Below, one piece after another: positions 7,024 to 15,042 of a stretch of DNA of 56,748 bases (position 1 is the stretch's first letter; every line of letters begins with the position of its first letter). The stretch comes from an uncultured Acidimicrobiaceae bacterium (GTDB lineage: Bacteria; Actinomycetota; Acidimicrobiia; Spongiisociales; UBA5794), in assembly GCA_947258985.1 (NCBI GenBank), contig CAMYKI010000010.1, positions 1 to 56,748 of the forward strand, read 5' to 3'. The notes below the pieces were generated by a model. That model had not been told where the DNA came from and did not search any database. It saw nothing but the letters and a program-made list of their open reading frames with translations. A program made the translations under genes and the position numbers.

Positions 7024-8313
7024 CTACCTCGGGCGCATCTGCTGAACACGCAGCAGGGGCGAACTGTACGACGATCCTTCTGGAGCGATCACGACGAGAG
7101 CACCCCGCGAACGGCGAAAGGTCCACTCCCCCGCACCTACCGATACCGGTGGGTAGTCGGCCGTGACCATCGTGAACGGCCCGTCGGCCGTGACCTTGAT
7201 CTCAGGAGCTTCGACGGCAAGACCGACCTTCACCGCATCGGGCACCATCGTGCCGCCGTCGACGGGACGAAGACCGTAGTAGTGGTCGAGAATCGCGGCG
7301 TAGCTCTCCCCGGCCGAGCCCATCGCCATTGCTCCCCATTGACTCATACCGACGCCATGGCCCCATCCTTCGCCGGTGATGGTCAGCACCCCGTCGCCAC
7401 CGGTTTCGCCCGCCGGGAGCCGTCGGTTGCGAATGCGGGAGGGCGCCTCGTAGTCGACATCGAAGGAGTACGACAGGACGGCCTGCGGCCACCGGCCTCC
7501 GCTGGGCCGGGCGGCCGGCATCAACCCCGGATAGAGGTCAGGTCCGTGCACGTTGAAGACCGCACGGAATCGAGTGACGGGGATCACCGTCACTCCCAGC
7601 TCCGACAAAACCTCCACCGCCACCTGGCCCCCGCCCTCACCCTCGCTGCGCAAAGCCACTCCGGTGATCTCGTCGCCGAATATGTAGCCGCCGCGGGCAA
7701 ACACGCGGGTGAGCACCTCCGAAGAAACTGAGAGCTGCCATCGGCGATAAGGAGTCACCTCGAGTTCCGGCGAGTCCACCGGCTGCAGGTACGGGACCCC
7801 TGATCCACCGAACACGTCTTGCGCTGCCCTGGTCCGGGAGCCGGCGCTCGAGGAATACAGCGCCTGGGCAGGGTGATCGTCGTAGACCATGATCTCCCCC
7901 GCAGTTGCCGCGACCGCGCCCGCCCAGCCCTCCGCAGCTCCTCCCGGGCCCCGATAGACCTGGCAGTACTGTGACGCACAGATGTCGTAGTCGTAACGGT
8001 TGCCGCTGCTGGTGCGGCCCCGGTACAGGGTCCAGGCAAGATAAGTACGGGCAGCCACGGCTTGCGCTGCCAGCGTCTCGTCGGGCCATGAGGAAGGCAC
8101 TTCACTTATCCCGAGCAGATAGCGATCGACATCGGTTGTCTCGACGGCAGCAAGACCGGCCGGGTAGGCGGATATCTCGAGCTCGCCTTCGTAGGAGCCG
8201 CGACGCATGGTGAAGGTGGTGCCCGCCTCCGGCTCGAGCGTCACAGCATCGACCAGCCCGGGGGCAGCAGGCTGGGCCATCGCAAAGGCGAGCGAGATGG
8301 CGAGAACGATCAC
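7024..8313 (-). CDS. SpoIID/LytB-domain secreted protein
   Basis: The 429-residue protein starts at a GTG 3 bases after the murA stop and begins with a short signal sequence (IVLAISLAFAMAQPA). The SpoIID domain is in normal order: YLLGISEVPSSWPDETLAAQ with the catalytic Glu near residue 70, AQAVAARTYLAW, CQVYRGPGG, ALYSSSAGS, then EGWGHGVGMSQWGAMAM near residue 320 and LDHYYGLRPV. SpoIID enzymes are lytic transglycosylases that cut denuded peptidoglycan, and LytB relatives enhance amidases. The murA-spoIID neighbourhood also occurs in Firmicutes. This organism shows no other sporulation gene here, so a wall-remodelling role in growth or division is inferred. Confidence 0.87.
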   Translation of the reverse strand: MIVLAISLAFAMAQPAAPGLVDAVTLEPEAGTTFTMRRGSYEGELEISAYPAGLAAVETTDVDRYLLGISEVPSSWPDETLAAQAVAARTYLAWTLYRGRTSSGNRYDYDICASQYCQVYRGPGGAAEGWAGAVAATAGEIMVYDDHPAQALYSSSAGSRTRAAQDVFGGSGVPYLQPVDSPELEVTPYRRWQLSVSSEVLTRVFARGGYIFGDEITGVALRSEGEGGGQVAVEVLSELGVTVIPVTRFRAVFNVHGPDLYPGLMPAARPSGGRWPQAVLSYSFDVDYEAPSRIRNRRLPAGETGGDGVLTITGEGWGHGVGMSQWGAMAMGSAGESYAAILDHYYGLRPVDGGTMVPDAVKVGLAVEAPEIKVTADGPFTMVTADYPPVSVGAGEWTFRRSRGALVVIAPEGSSYSSPLLRVQQMRPR

Positions 8314-8316
8314 GCG

Positions 8317-9564
8317 CTACCGATCGATGTCCGCCCCGAGCGACCGCAGCGTCTCGACAAACCCGTCGTAGCCGCGGTCAATGTGCTCGGCGTCACGGAC
8401 GATTGTCTCGCCGTCGGCGGAGAGACCGGCGATGGTCATCGCAGCAGCAGCCCGGATGTCGCAGCCGTCGACTTCACAACCACTGAGTTCGTCAACCCCC
8501 CTGATCACGACATGCTGGCCGTCGGCATGCACGTCTGCTCCCATCCGATTGAGTTCGCCGAGATAGCGGAACCGAGCCGCGTACACGTTCTCCGTTACCA
8601 ACGACGTTCCGTCGGCGAGGGCGAGGAAAGCGACCATTTGTGGGTGCATGTCGGTATGGAAACCGGGATACGGGAGCGTTGCGATGTCCTGGGGGCGAGG
8701 ACGATCCGGCCCAGCCACCGAGAACCAATCGTCGCCACGCTCGATCTCGCAACCCGCGGCCTCCATCTTGCGAAGCTCCATGCGGAGGAAAGCAGGGTCG
8801 CAGCCAACCACCTCGATACGGCCGCCCGTGGACGCAGCCGCAAGCGCATAGGTGCCGGCCACAAGGCGGTCGGCAATCACGGTGTGGTCGGTCGGGGTGA
8901 GGGATGACACACCCATGACTTCGATGGTCGAGGTGCCCGCACCGTCGATCTTCGCTCCCATTGCGTTGAGCAACGCCGCAAGATCGGCAAGCTCCGGTTC
9001 CCTGGCCGCGTTGCCGATGATCGTGCGACCCTTCGCCAGAACGGCCGCCAGCAGGAGATTCTCCGTGGCACCGACACTGGGGAACTCGAGGAATATCTCG
9101 GTTCCGGAGAGTCCGTCGGGAGCGGAGGCTTCGAGGACCCCATGACTCAACTCAAACTCGGCGCCCATCTGCTCGAGACCTTCGAGGTGCATCCCGATCG
9201 GGCGCGACCCGAAGTCGTCGCCCCCCGGCAGCGCGACCCTCGCCGACCCCACTCGAGCGAGCAGCGCACCCAGGATGAGGATGGAGGCGCGCATCTTCCT
9301 AACAAGCTCGAGCGGAGCTTCCGGGTTCAGCTTCTCCGGCACATCCACTTCGACCACCGAGCCGCGACGCACACAGGTTGCGCCGACGTGATCGAGCACT
9401 TCACCCATGATGTCGACGTCGAGAATCCCAGGGACGTTTTCGAGCCGGTAGCGGCCTGGGGCTAACAGCATGGCGACCATGTGCTTGAGAACAGCGTTTT
9501 TGGCGCCGTGCACCCTGACCGTACCCGACAGCGGAATCCCGCCGACAACCCTGATCGAATCCAT
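8317..9564 (-). CDS. murA: UDP-N-acetylglucosamine 1-carboxyvinyltransferase MurA
   Basis: MurA transfers enolpyruvate from PEP to UDP-GlcNAc, the first committed step of peptidoglycan synthesis. The 415-residue length is normal. Lys22 in HGAKNAVLK binds substrate, and the mobile loop reads LPGGDDFGSRPIGMH around residue 116. At the position of the Cys found in most bacteria (Cys115 in E. coli) there is Asp116. Mycobacterial MurA also has Asp there and is insensitive to fosfomycin, so intrinsic fosfomycin resistance is expected. The C-terminal lobe includes YPGFHTDMHPQ and ENVYAARFRYLGEL. It heads the minus-strand run murA-spoIID-nucleotidyltransferase, divergent from rpiB. Confidence 0.96.
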   Translation of the reverse strand: MDSIRVVGGIPLSGTVRVHGAKNAVLKHMVAMLLAPGRYRLENVPGILDVDIMGEVLDHVGATCVRRGSVVEVDVPEKLNPEAPLELVRKMRASILILGALLARVGSARVALPGGDDFGSRPIGMHLEGLEQMGAEFELSHGVLEASAPDGLSGTEIFLEFPSVGATENLLLAAVLAKGRTIIGNAAREPELADLAALLNAMGAKIDGAGTSTIEVMGVSSLTPTDHTVIADRLVAGTYALAAASTGGRIEVVGCDPAFLRMELRKMEAAGCEIERGDDWFSVAGPDRPRPQDIATLPYPGFHTDMHPQMVAFLALADGTSLVTENVYAARFRYLGELNRMGADVHADGQHVVIRGVDELSGCEVDGCDIRAAAAMTIAGLSADGETIVRDAEHIDRGYDGFVETLRSLGADIDR

Positions 9565-9573
9565 ATAGCGATG

Positions 9574-9593
9574 CTAGGAGACTGCTGAGCAAA
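9574..9593 (+). repeat. dispersed CTAGGAG repeat end
   Basis: The block CTAGGAGACTGCTGAGCAAA recurs, with one substitution and then divergence, on the minus strand from 52260 and as a variant on the plus strand from 52155. Here it borders the 67-bp tandem repeat. It looks like the end of a small intergenic repeat family and not a promoter element. Confidence 0.55.
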
Positions 9594-9597
9594 TGGG

Positions 9598-9737
9598 GTG
9601 CGGACTCGCTCGACCACAAGGAACGCCCGGTCACAGGCGCGGCTGCGAGGGCCGGGCAATTGGCGTGCGGACTCGCTCGACCACGAGGAACGCCCGGTCA
9701 CAGACGCGGCTGCGAGGGCCGGGCAATGGCGTACGGC
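9598..9737. repeat. 67-bp tandem repeat between murA and rpiB
   Basis: Two full copies (9598-9664 and 9665-9731) differ by two substitutions and one indel, followed by the first bases of a third. Both contain GGACTCGCTCGACCAC and a GC-rich tail ending CGAGGGCCGGGCAAT. The array fills much of the 239-base divergent intergenic region between murA and rpiB, which must also contain both promoters. No convincing -35/-10 pair was found for either gene. Confidence 0.85.
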
Positions 9738-9803
9738 GATCGGGCAGAAAGCAATGCCAGCCTGAGCTCCCACTAGTGTCCGTGCGGACAACGAAAGGGA
9801 CCC

Positions 9804-10253
9804 ATGCGGATCGCACTTGGCGCCGACCATGCAGGATTCGAACTCAAGGAAGAGCTGAAACAAATCATCGCCGACTCCGGCCACTCGGTACTGGACCTAG
9901 GCACCGATTCCACCGAATCTGTCGACTACCCGGACTATTCCGCCGCCGTTGGACGAGCCATTCTCGCCGGTCGCGCCGACCGCGGCATTGTCGTGTGCGG
10001 GTCGGGTGCAGGAGCGGCCATCGCTGCCAACAAGCTCGACGGCATAAGGTGCGCCCAGGCGGGCGACACCTATACGGCGCACCAGGCTGTGGAGCACGAC
10101 GACATCAACGTGTTGGCGCTTGCTGCCCGGGTCACCGGTGGTGCCGTTGCGGAGGAAATCGTCGCGGCTTACCTGGAAGCCGAGTTCATCCAGGAGGAAC
10201 GATATATCCGCAGACTCAACAAGGTCTTGGAGCTCGAAAGAACCAGAGTGTGA
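9804..10253 (+). CDS. rpiB: ribose-5-phosphate isomerase B (housekeeping copy)
   Basis: RpiB interconverts ribose-5-phosphate and ribulose-5-phosphate in the pentose phosphate pathway. This 149-residue copy has the conserved start MRIALGADHAGFELKEEL, DYPDYS, the active-site loop VVCGSGAGAAIAANK with Cys65, and the phosphate/His region QAVEHDDINVLALAARV. The start ATG at 9804 follows AAAGGGA. Its loop keeps the catalytic Cys, unlike the second RpiB-like protein in the microcompartment operon. It is followed after 106 bases by the MutT1-like gene, and pgl of the same pathway lies nearby. Confidence 0.93.
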   Translation: MRIALGADHAGFELKEELKQIIADSGHSVLDLGTDSTESVDYPDYSAAVGRAILAGRADRGIVVCGSGAGAAIAANKLDGIRCAQAGDTYTAHQAVEHDDINVLALAARVTGGAVAEEIVAAYLEAEFIQEERYIRRLNKVLELERTRV

Positions 10254-10359
10254 GCTCTGTCGAGCAGATCCCGTTTACTATCTGCATCGAGCAACGCCAC
10301 TCGGGGAGGAATCGGACCTTGCACAGCCGTAATAGCTGCATTCGGGGAGCCCTCGTCTG

Positions 10360-11259
10360 ATGGCCAAGAGAACCGTTCTTGCAGCCGGCGGGGTCGTGTA
10401 CCGGGAGGGCTTCGGCAACACGGGACCACAATTCCTGTTGGTGCATCGCAACCGATATCACGACTGGTCGCTACCGAAGGGCAAACTCAACAGGGGCGAA
10501 ACTTTCGAGGAAGCCGCCGGCCGAGAAGTGCTCGAAGAAACCGGGATCAAGTGCAAGATCGGCCAGTTCCTCGGTGGTGTCATGTACCCCACCCAGCGGG
10601 ATCGTCCCAAGCTGGTGAAGTACTGGATGCTTGAAAGCATCAAGGGCTCCTTTGTCCCCAATCTCGAGGTCGATAAGGCCGAGTGGGTCGGCATCAACGG
10701 TGCCCGGGCGCTTCTCACCTACAACCGGGATGCCCGGCTGATCGAACGCGCCTACAACCTTCTGGACAATCCCACCTCGACCCGCCTGTACGTCGTCCAC
10801 CACGGCAACGCCGGGGTGCGCTCGAAGTGGAAGGGCCCGGACAAGAAGCGACCGCTGACAGACAAAGGACGCGAGCAAGCGAACCTTCTCGCAGACTTCA
10901 TGGCACGTCATCCCGTGACCGAGATCAGGTCGAGCCCTTCACTGCGGTGCGTGCAAATGGTCGAGCCGCTTGCGAAACGCCTTTCAATTGAAGTCACCGT
11001 CAACAAGAAACTTCGGGATACCACCACCGTTGAATCGATCCGCAAGTACCTGCGTGGCCTCGGCCCAGGCGCGCTCGTCTTGGCGACCCACAAGGATTGG
11101 ATCGGACCCCTGATCAAAGATCTGGACGCACACGGTGTTCCCCTACGGGGATCCCGACAGTGGCCAAAAGGCTCGATCTGGGTCCTCGATCTCGCAGATG
11201 GGAAGGTCCGGGCCGGTTACTTCGCCGGCAAGAGTGTCATTTCAGCCACTGAGCTGTAG
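10360..11259 (+). CDS. mutT1: Nudix hydrolase / histidine phosphatase fusion, MutT1-like
   Basis: The 299-residue protein joins a Nudix domain (about 1-135) to a histidine phosphatase domain (about 142-299), the architecture of mycobacterial MutT1, which clears 8-oxo-GTP and 8-oxo-dGTP products. The Nudix box is complete: GETFEEAAGREVLEETG preceded by LPKGKLNR. The phosphatase start motif, normally RHG or RHA, reads VVHHGNAG, so the first Arg that contacts phosphate is His. The second catalytic His is present in LVLATHKDWIG. Phosphatase activity may be changed or reduced. GGAG lies 11 bases before the start. The 3' end overlaps the convergent hydrolase gene by 23 bases. Confidence 0.87.
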   Translation: MAKRTVLAAGGVVYREGFGNTGPQFLLVHRNRYHDWSLPKGKLNRGETFEEAAGREVLEETGIKCKIGQFLGGVMYPTQRDRPKLVKYWMLESIKGSFVPNLEVDKAEWVGINGARALLTYNRDARLIERAYNLLDNPTSTRLYVVHHGNAGVRSKWKGPDKKRPLTDKGREQANLLADFMARHPVTEIRSSPSLRCVQMVEPLAKRLSIEVTVNKKLRDTTTVESIRKYLRGLGPGALVLATHKDWIGPLIKDLDAHGVPLRGSRQWPKGSIWVLDLADGKVRAGYFAGKSVISATEL

Positions 11260-11887
11260 CCGACGCCAGCGAGACGATGACCTCGTCATAGGTGCGTCCG
11301 ATCGCCTTCGTCACCTTGAATGAATGGTCCCCGCCTTCGATCACTTCGACGTCTGCTGCCGGCAGGCTTTGCGAGAGAGGAATGATCAGGCCGGGCGGAC
11401 TGAGACGATCCCGGGTGCCCGCAAAAAACAACTGCGGCGCTGCGATCCGTTTGAGATGAGCGGTGTCACGTGGTTCCTTCTTGCCGAGGGCAACCAGCGG
11501 ATATCCGTAATACACAAGTCCTGCTGCAGGCCAGGAGTCCTCTCCGGCAAGATGCGAGCCCGCCCGTCCCCCCATCGATTTCCCCGCCAGCACGACCGAA
11601 TCGCAGTAGGTAGCGAGCCTGTCGGCGGCGGCGCGGTGGACGTCCAGCAATTTGGGCATACGGTCGGGGGCCTTCCTCCCCTCCTCGGTGTAGGCATAGT
11701 TGAACGTCATGACGGTCAGCCCCTCAGCACTCAGGGCCTGCCGCAACCTGACCATGAACGGATGGTCTTGACCAGCCCCGGCACCGTGTGCGAGCAGCAG
11801 ACCGGTCTCCGATCCGGCGGAAGGAACGGCGAGCCGGGCGGTCACTTTGCTACCCGTTCCCCACTTGACGACCAATCTGCGAGTCAT
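11237..11887 (-). CDS. alpha/beta hydrolase, KANL3/Tex30-like
   Basis: This 216-residue cytoplasmic hydrolase has LLLAHGAGAGQDHPF (oxyanion loop), VMTFNYAYTEEGRKAPD, the nucleophile elbow VVLAGKSMGGRAGSHL, LFFAGTRDRLSPP with the acid and EGGDHSF with the His. The catalytic triad is complete. The HGAGAG and KSMGGR pattern is typical of the KANL3/Tex30 family, whose bacterial members are poorly characterised. The start is the ATG at 11885-11887; an upstream extension of the frame overlaps the divergent pgl promoter region. The substrate is unknown. Confidence 0.83.
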   Translation of the reverse strand: MTRRLVVKWGTGSKVTARLAVPSAGSETGLLLAHGAGAGQDHPFMVRLRQALSAEGLTVMTFNYAYTEEGRKAPDRMPKLLDVHRAAADRLATYCDSVVLAGKSMGGRAGSHLAGEDSWPAAGLVYYGYPLVALGKKEPRDTAHLKRIAAPQLFFAGTRDRLSPPGLIIPLSQSLPAADVEVIEGGDHSFKVTKAIGRTYDEVIVSLASATAQWLK

Positions 11888-11918
11888 GTGCGGAGCGTAG
11901 CGGGCTAAGTTTGGGTAC

Positions 11919-12611
11919 ATGAGCGTCCACATCTACGCGTCACCCGAAGAGTTGGCGGGTGCTGCCGCGGACTACATCACCGCATGTATCGAGGATTCTG
12001 GAAGACCGAGCACACTGGGCCTCGCCGGCGGAAGCACCCCGCGGGCCACATATCGACATCTGGCCAAACGCGACATCAATTGGGCGGATGTGACGATGTG
12101 GCTCGGCGACGAACGCTGGGTGCCCCACGACCATCCCGAGTCCAACACACTGATGGCCCGCGAAGCTCTCGCAGACACGGTCGTTGCCCGCCTCGTGGCG
12201 CCCGACACCGCCTTCGGCGAACCCGAAGCCGCCGCCGCCCTGTACAGCAGGGTTCTCAGCGGTATCTTCTACGACGGACGGCCCGATCTGGTCCTGCTCG
12301 GTCTCGGGGACGACGGGCACACCGCTTCGCTGTTCCCCGGCACCGATGCCCTCGATGCGGACGATGGGCTCTACCTCGCCAACTGGGTAGAGCAGAAGGA
12401 CACCTGGCGCCTGACGGCATCCCTGCCGCTGCTGTGGAGTAGCCGCGAACTGGTATTCCTGATTCAGGGGGAAACCAAGGCCCGCGTTGTGGCCGAGATC
12501 ATCGACAATGGCCGGACCTACCCGGCGCAAAGAGTTGCCGCCGGGGCGGATTCCGTACGCTGGATGCTCGATGAGGCGGCCGCGAGTCTCTTGCGGTCGA
12601 TCCCTCGCTAG
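11919..12611 (+). CDS. pgl: 6-phosphogluconolactonase
   Basis: The enzyme hydrolyses 6-phosphogluconolactone in the oxidative pentose phosphate pathway. The 230-residue length is typical. Family motifs are LGLAGGSTPRATYRHLA, MWLGDERWVPHDHPESN and LLGLGDDGHTASLFPG with the catalytic His. Neither zwf nor gnd is adjacent, so it sits apart from the usual actinobacterial opcA-zwf-pgl cluster. It is divergent from the KANL3-like gene with 31 bases between, and its stop overlaps the end of the convergent META-like lipoprotein gene by 4 bases. Confidence 0.93.
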   Translation: MSVHIYASPEELAGAAADYITACIEDSGRPSTLGLAGGSTPRATYRHLAKRDINWADVTMWLGDERWVPHDHPESNTLMAREALADTVVARLVAPDTAFGEPEAAAALYSRVLSGIFYDGRPDLVLLGLGDDGHTASLFPGTDALDADDGLYLANWVEQKDTWRLTASLPLLWSSRELVFLIQGETKARVVAEIIDNGRTYPAQRVAAGADSVRWMLDEAAASLLRSIPR

Positions 12612-13384
12612 CCGCCCGCGGCAGGCTCGCTGGAGAACCGCAGCTCGAGGTCGGGTCCGAGCAGAATCAATACGTCGCCATCGACTGCAAACCGGTCAAC
12701 CTTGTGCAGGTTGTCGAGATACCATCTCTCCAGCTCGGCCAACGCCGTTTCGGGGTTGCCATCATCGTCGAGGCACATCAACTCTGTCGACGTCGCCGGC
12801 CGGCTCTCATCCCAGGTCAATGAGTCACCGTCGATGAGGAGCGGGAAGTAGTAACCGTTGCACCCGGATTGGCCCTCCGCGGCGTCTTCGCCGATCAGAA
12901 GCGTTATGGGTCGGCCCGGCATTGGGACGGTCGACAACTCCGCCTGGTTTCCTTCAACAAACAGCCATGCACCGTATGCAGAGGCTGTGGTGCCTATGCC
13001 GCCGCGCACCGTGTCCAGGAACACGTTGACCACCGGGTCCGTCGACTCGAGGCCCTCGGTTGCTGCGGCAATCGCTGTATTGAGCTCCTCGAGGTTGCAT
13101 TCGAGCTCTACTGCCCGCTGATCCAGGTCCGCCCCGCGTGCGTTGAGGGCGATGACCGACTCCGGCATGGCGGCCGGATTGGTAGCAGCAGGTCCGAGGT
13201 CGGTCTCTTCAAGCGTGTAGAAGTAGTCGTTGACGAGCTCGATACCGATCGGGATCAACCATTCGCAGGTATCGACTTCTTCAGGTTCCGCCTCGACGAC
13301 CACCGTAACGGGGTCGTCACAAGCCGTCGCCAATAGAAACAGCGGCAGGAGCCATAGTGTGGATCTCCTGCCGCTGCCGTTCAT
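12608..13384 (-). CDS. lipoprotein with META/HslJ-like C-terminal domain
   Basis: The 258-residue protein has a signal peptide ending in the lipobox LLATAC, so it is probably lipidated at that Cys and anchored outside the membrane. The N-terminal half is helical without a recognised domain. The C-terminal half resembles a META/HslJ domain: ITLLIG, then GQSGCNGYYFPL, ATSTELMC and a final strand region DGDVLILLGPDLELRF. META domains occur in heat-shock and stress surface proteins; the molecular role is not known. It follows the smaller lipoprotein gene by 26 bases. Confidence 0.72.
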   Translation of the reverse strand: MNGSGRRSTLWLLPLFLLATACDDPVTVVVEAEPEEVDTCEWLIPIGIELVNDYFYTLEETDLGPAATNPAAMPESVIALNARGADLDQRAVELECNLEELNTAIAAATEGLESTDPVVNVFLDTVRGGIGTTASAYGAWLFVEGNQAELSTVPMPGRPITLLIGEDAAEGQSGCNGYYFPLLIDGDSLTWDESRPATSTELMCLDDDGNPETALAELERWYLDNLHKVDRFAVDGDVLILLGPDLELRFSSEPAAGG

Positions 13385-13410
13385 CTGTTGAACTGTAGAT
13401 CGTCCCAGGT

Positions 13411-13770
13411 CTACTCGAAGAAGCCTCCGCTTTGGAGCTCATCGACGAGCAGCTCACCGAACATGCCGTCGGCGGTGAGGTTTCCTGCCCGGGCGTTGAG
13501 CAACGTCTCCATCTCGGCATCGGTGCAGCCAAGTTCGTCGGCCTGTGCCTGGAGCTCGTCGGCTCGCTTCTCCATGTCTTGGAGAACCGCGGGCTCTTCT
13601 TCCATGGCGGCGATCTCTTCAAGGGACAAGGAGTCCATCTCGTCGATTACCTCTTGAATGACATCGATGGCGTCGTCGGCAATGCTTTCGCAGGAGCCGG
13701 CGCCCGAGTCTCCGCCGCACGCAGCGGCTACAAGCCCGAGAGCGGCCAGGAGAATGAAGAACTTGCGCAT
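13411..13770 (-). CDS. small acidic lipoprotein
   Basis: About 119 residues from the ATG at 13768-13770. The signal peptide MRKFFILLAALGLVAAAC ends in a lipobox. The mature part is strongly acidic and helical, with one internal Cys pair candidate (SCESIAD and LGCTDAE) and a coiled-coil-like stretch around ILQ/EKRADELQAQADEL. No domain was recognised. It lies 63 bases downstream of the last shell gene of the microcompartment operon on the same strand. Read-through is possible, but secretion makes a direct microcompartment role unlikely. Confidence 0.7.
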   Translation of the reverse strand: MRKFFILLAALGLVAAACGGDSGAGSCESIADDAIDVIQEVIDEMDSLSLEEIAAMEEEPAVLQDMEKRADELQAQADELGCTDAEMETLLNARAGNLTADGMFGELLVDELQSGGFFE

Positions 13771-13833
13771 ACTGGGTGATGTCCCCTCTATAGCTTCGGT
13801 TGGTCGAACCGCCCACACGCGGCAGTCGGAACC

Positions 13834-14127
13834 CTACCGGCTATCGGCGGCTTCGCCGGGAATCTTTAAGTCGACCTGGTCGATGATTCCAACGATTGTC
13901 GCCCGTATCGGCCCGGTTTCGAGACCGAAGATCTGACGGGATGAGTTCCCTTCATCGATCACAAGCACGGTTTCCCCAACCCCGGCGCCGACAACATCGA
14001 CCGCGATCGTGTAGCCATCGACCTCGCCATCGGCGTTGATCAAGTCACAAATCATGAGAGGCTTCGAATCGAAGAAAGGGAAATTGATCGTGGACACAAC
14101 AGTCCCGGAGATAACTGCGACCTTCAT
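13834..14127 (-). CDS. BMC-P vertex protein (EutN/CcmL family), copy 1
   Basis: A 97-residue pentameric vertex protein that would cap the corners of the microcompartment shell. It begins MKVAVISGTVVST, a typical CcmL/EutN first strand, followed by PLMICDLI, the loop IAVDVVGAGVGETVLVIDEG, SSRQIFGLE and ATIVGIIDQVDL. The GAG.GE.V segment and the IVGIID strand are family hallmarks. Its start overlaps the preceding BMC-P gene by 4 bases. It is the last shell gene of the operon. Three different BMC-P genes in one operon suggest division of vertex roles. Confidence 0.93.
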   Translation of the reverse strand: MKVAVISGTVVSTINFPFFDSKPLMICDLINADGEVDGYTIAVDVVGAGVGETVLVIDEGNSSRQIFGLETGPIRATIVGIIDQVDLKIPGEAADSR

Positions 14128-14396
14128 GGCACCAGGTGCACTTCGTCGACGATCCCGACGATGGCGTGGTCCACCGGCACAAAACGCTCGGGCATCGCCT
14201 CAGCGGCTTCACGGGAGGCCACGAAGTAGACGAGCTCCCCTGGTCCGGCCATGTGCACCGCATCGGCGGCAACGAGAGGCTCGCCGACGGGCTCCTGGTG
14301 TTTGTCGAGCGGCTGCACAATGAGGAAGCGAACGCCTTCGAGACCGGCCGACTTGATGGTTGCGACGACGGTGCCGTGAACACGTCCGAGATTCAT
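14124..14396 (-). CDS. BMC-P vertex protein (EutN/CcmL family), copy 2
   Basis: This 90-residue protein starts MNLGRVHGTVVATIK, like other CcmL/EutN proteins, then has GVRFLIVQPLDKH, LVAADAVHMAGPGELVYFV, and ends HAIVGIVDEVHLV. The central loop is changed from the common GAG.GE to MAGPGEL and there is an insertion AAEAMPERF before the last strand, so it is the most divergent of the three vertex proteins. It starts one base after the stop of the tandem-domain BMC-T gene and overlaps the next BMC-P gene by 4 bases, indicating coupled translation. Confidence 0.92.
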   Translation of the reverse strand: MNLGRVHGTVVATIKSAGLEGVRFLIVQPLDKHQEPVGEPLVAADAVHMAGPGELVYFVASREAAEAMPERFVPVDHAIVGIVDEVHLVP

Positions 14397-14397
14397 G

Positions 14398-15042
14398 TCA
14401 GCCGCTCCGTTCGACGGGCCGCAGCGATATGCGCGGCCGGAATCTCAGGTCGGAGCGGAGGTTGTAGGCCATCTCGTCGTGCAGTTGCGCGATGACTATC
14501 GCCTCGAGCAAATGACCCGCTTCGGCGCTCCAGGCCTCGGCTGCCTCGACGGCGGCTTCCACTTCGGCAACCTCTCCCGAAAAGAGCACGTAGCCCTTCC
14601 CGCCGAGACCATCGGCCATGCGCACTGCGCTCAGTTCTACGAACGCCGCTTTGACGCCGGCGTCGGCCGCCTGGAGTATTGTGGCGACCCGGTCGGTTTC
14701 AACGATCCCGAGCGACTCACCGCTGATCCAGGCTGCCTCTTCTCCCCCGGCGATTGCTCCCGTCACCGCAGGATGGATATCGGGAAGGAAGATCGAGTCG
14801 AGCACAGAGGCCCCGCCGGTCTCCAACCCGACCTGCACAGCTTCGTCGACGCTTGCAGTGTCGCCACTCACCAGAACCAGATACTTGCCGGGGTGGACCG
14901 TGCCCGTATAAATGGATCCGATCGGCGACGCCTTGACCATGGCGTCTCCCGTGGTGATACCGACGGCGATCGACGCAAATTCGATCATGGCTACCGCCGG
15001 GTCGACGCCCGGTGTGTCGCTGCTAAGGGCTTCTTCAGACAT
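14398..15042 (-). CDS. BMC-T tandem-domain shell protein A
   Basis: About 214 residues containing two fused BMC domains that would form a pseudohexameric trimer in the shell facets. Domain one (about 17-100) has VAVGITTGDAMVKASPIG and the pore-side strand VHPGKYLVLVSGD. Domain two (about 105-200) has VGIVETDRVATILQAADAG, GLGGKGYVLFSGEVAEVE and IAQLHDEM. BMC-T proteins can carry gated pores or Fe-S clusters; no Cys sits at a pore loop here. The start is the ATG at 15040-15042, which overlaps the end of the aldehyde dehydrogenase by 8 bases. Confidence 0.92.
   Translation of the reverse strand: MSEEALSSDTPGVDPAVAMIEFASIAVGITTGDAMVKASPIGSIYTGTVHPGKYLVLVSGDTASVDEAVQVGLETGGASVLDSIFLPDIHPAVTGAIAGGEEAAWISGESLGIVETDRVATILQAADAGVKAAFVELSAVRMADGLGGKGYVLFSGEVAEVEAAVEAAEAWSAEAGHLLEAIVIAQLHDEMAYNLRSDLRFRPRISLRPVERSG

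Noticed and set aside
9598..9737. CRISPR-like array
   Set aside because: The 67-bp units are directly adjacent with no unique spacers and no cas genes are present.
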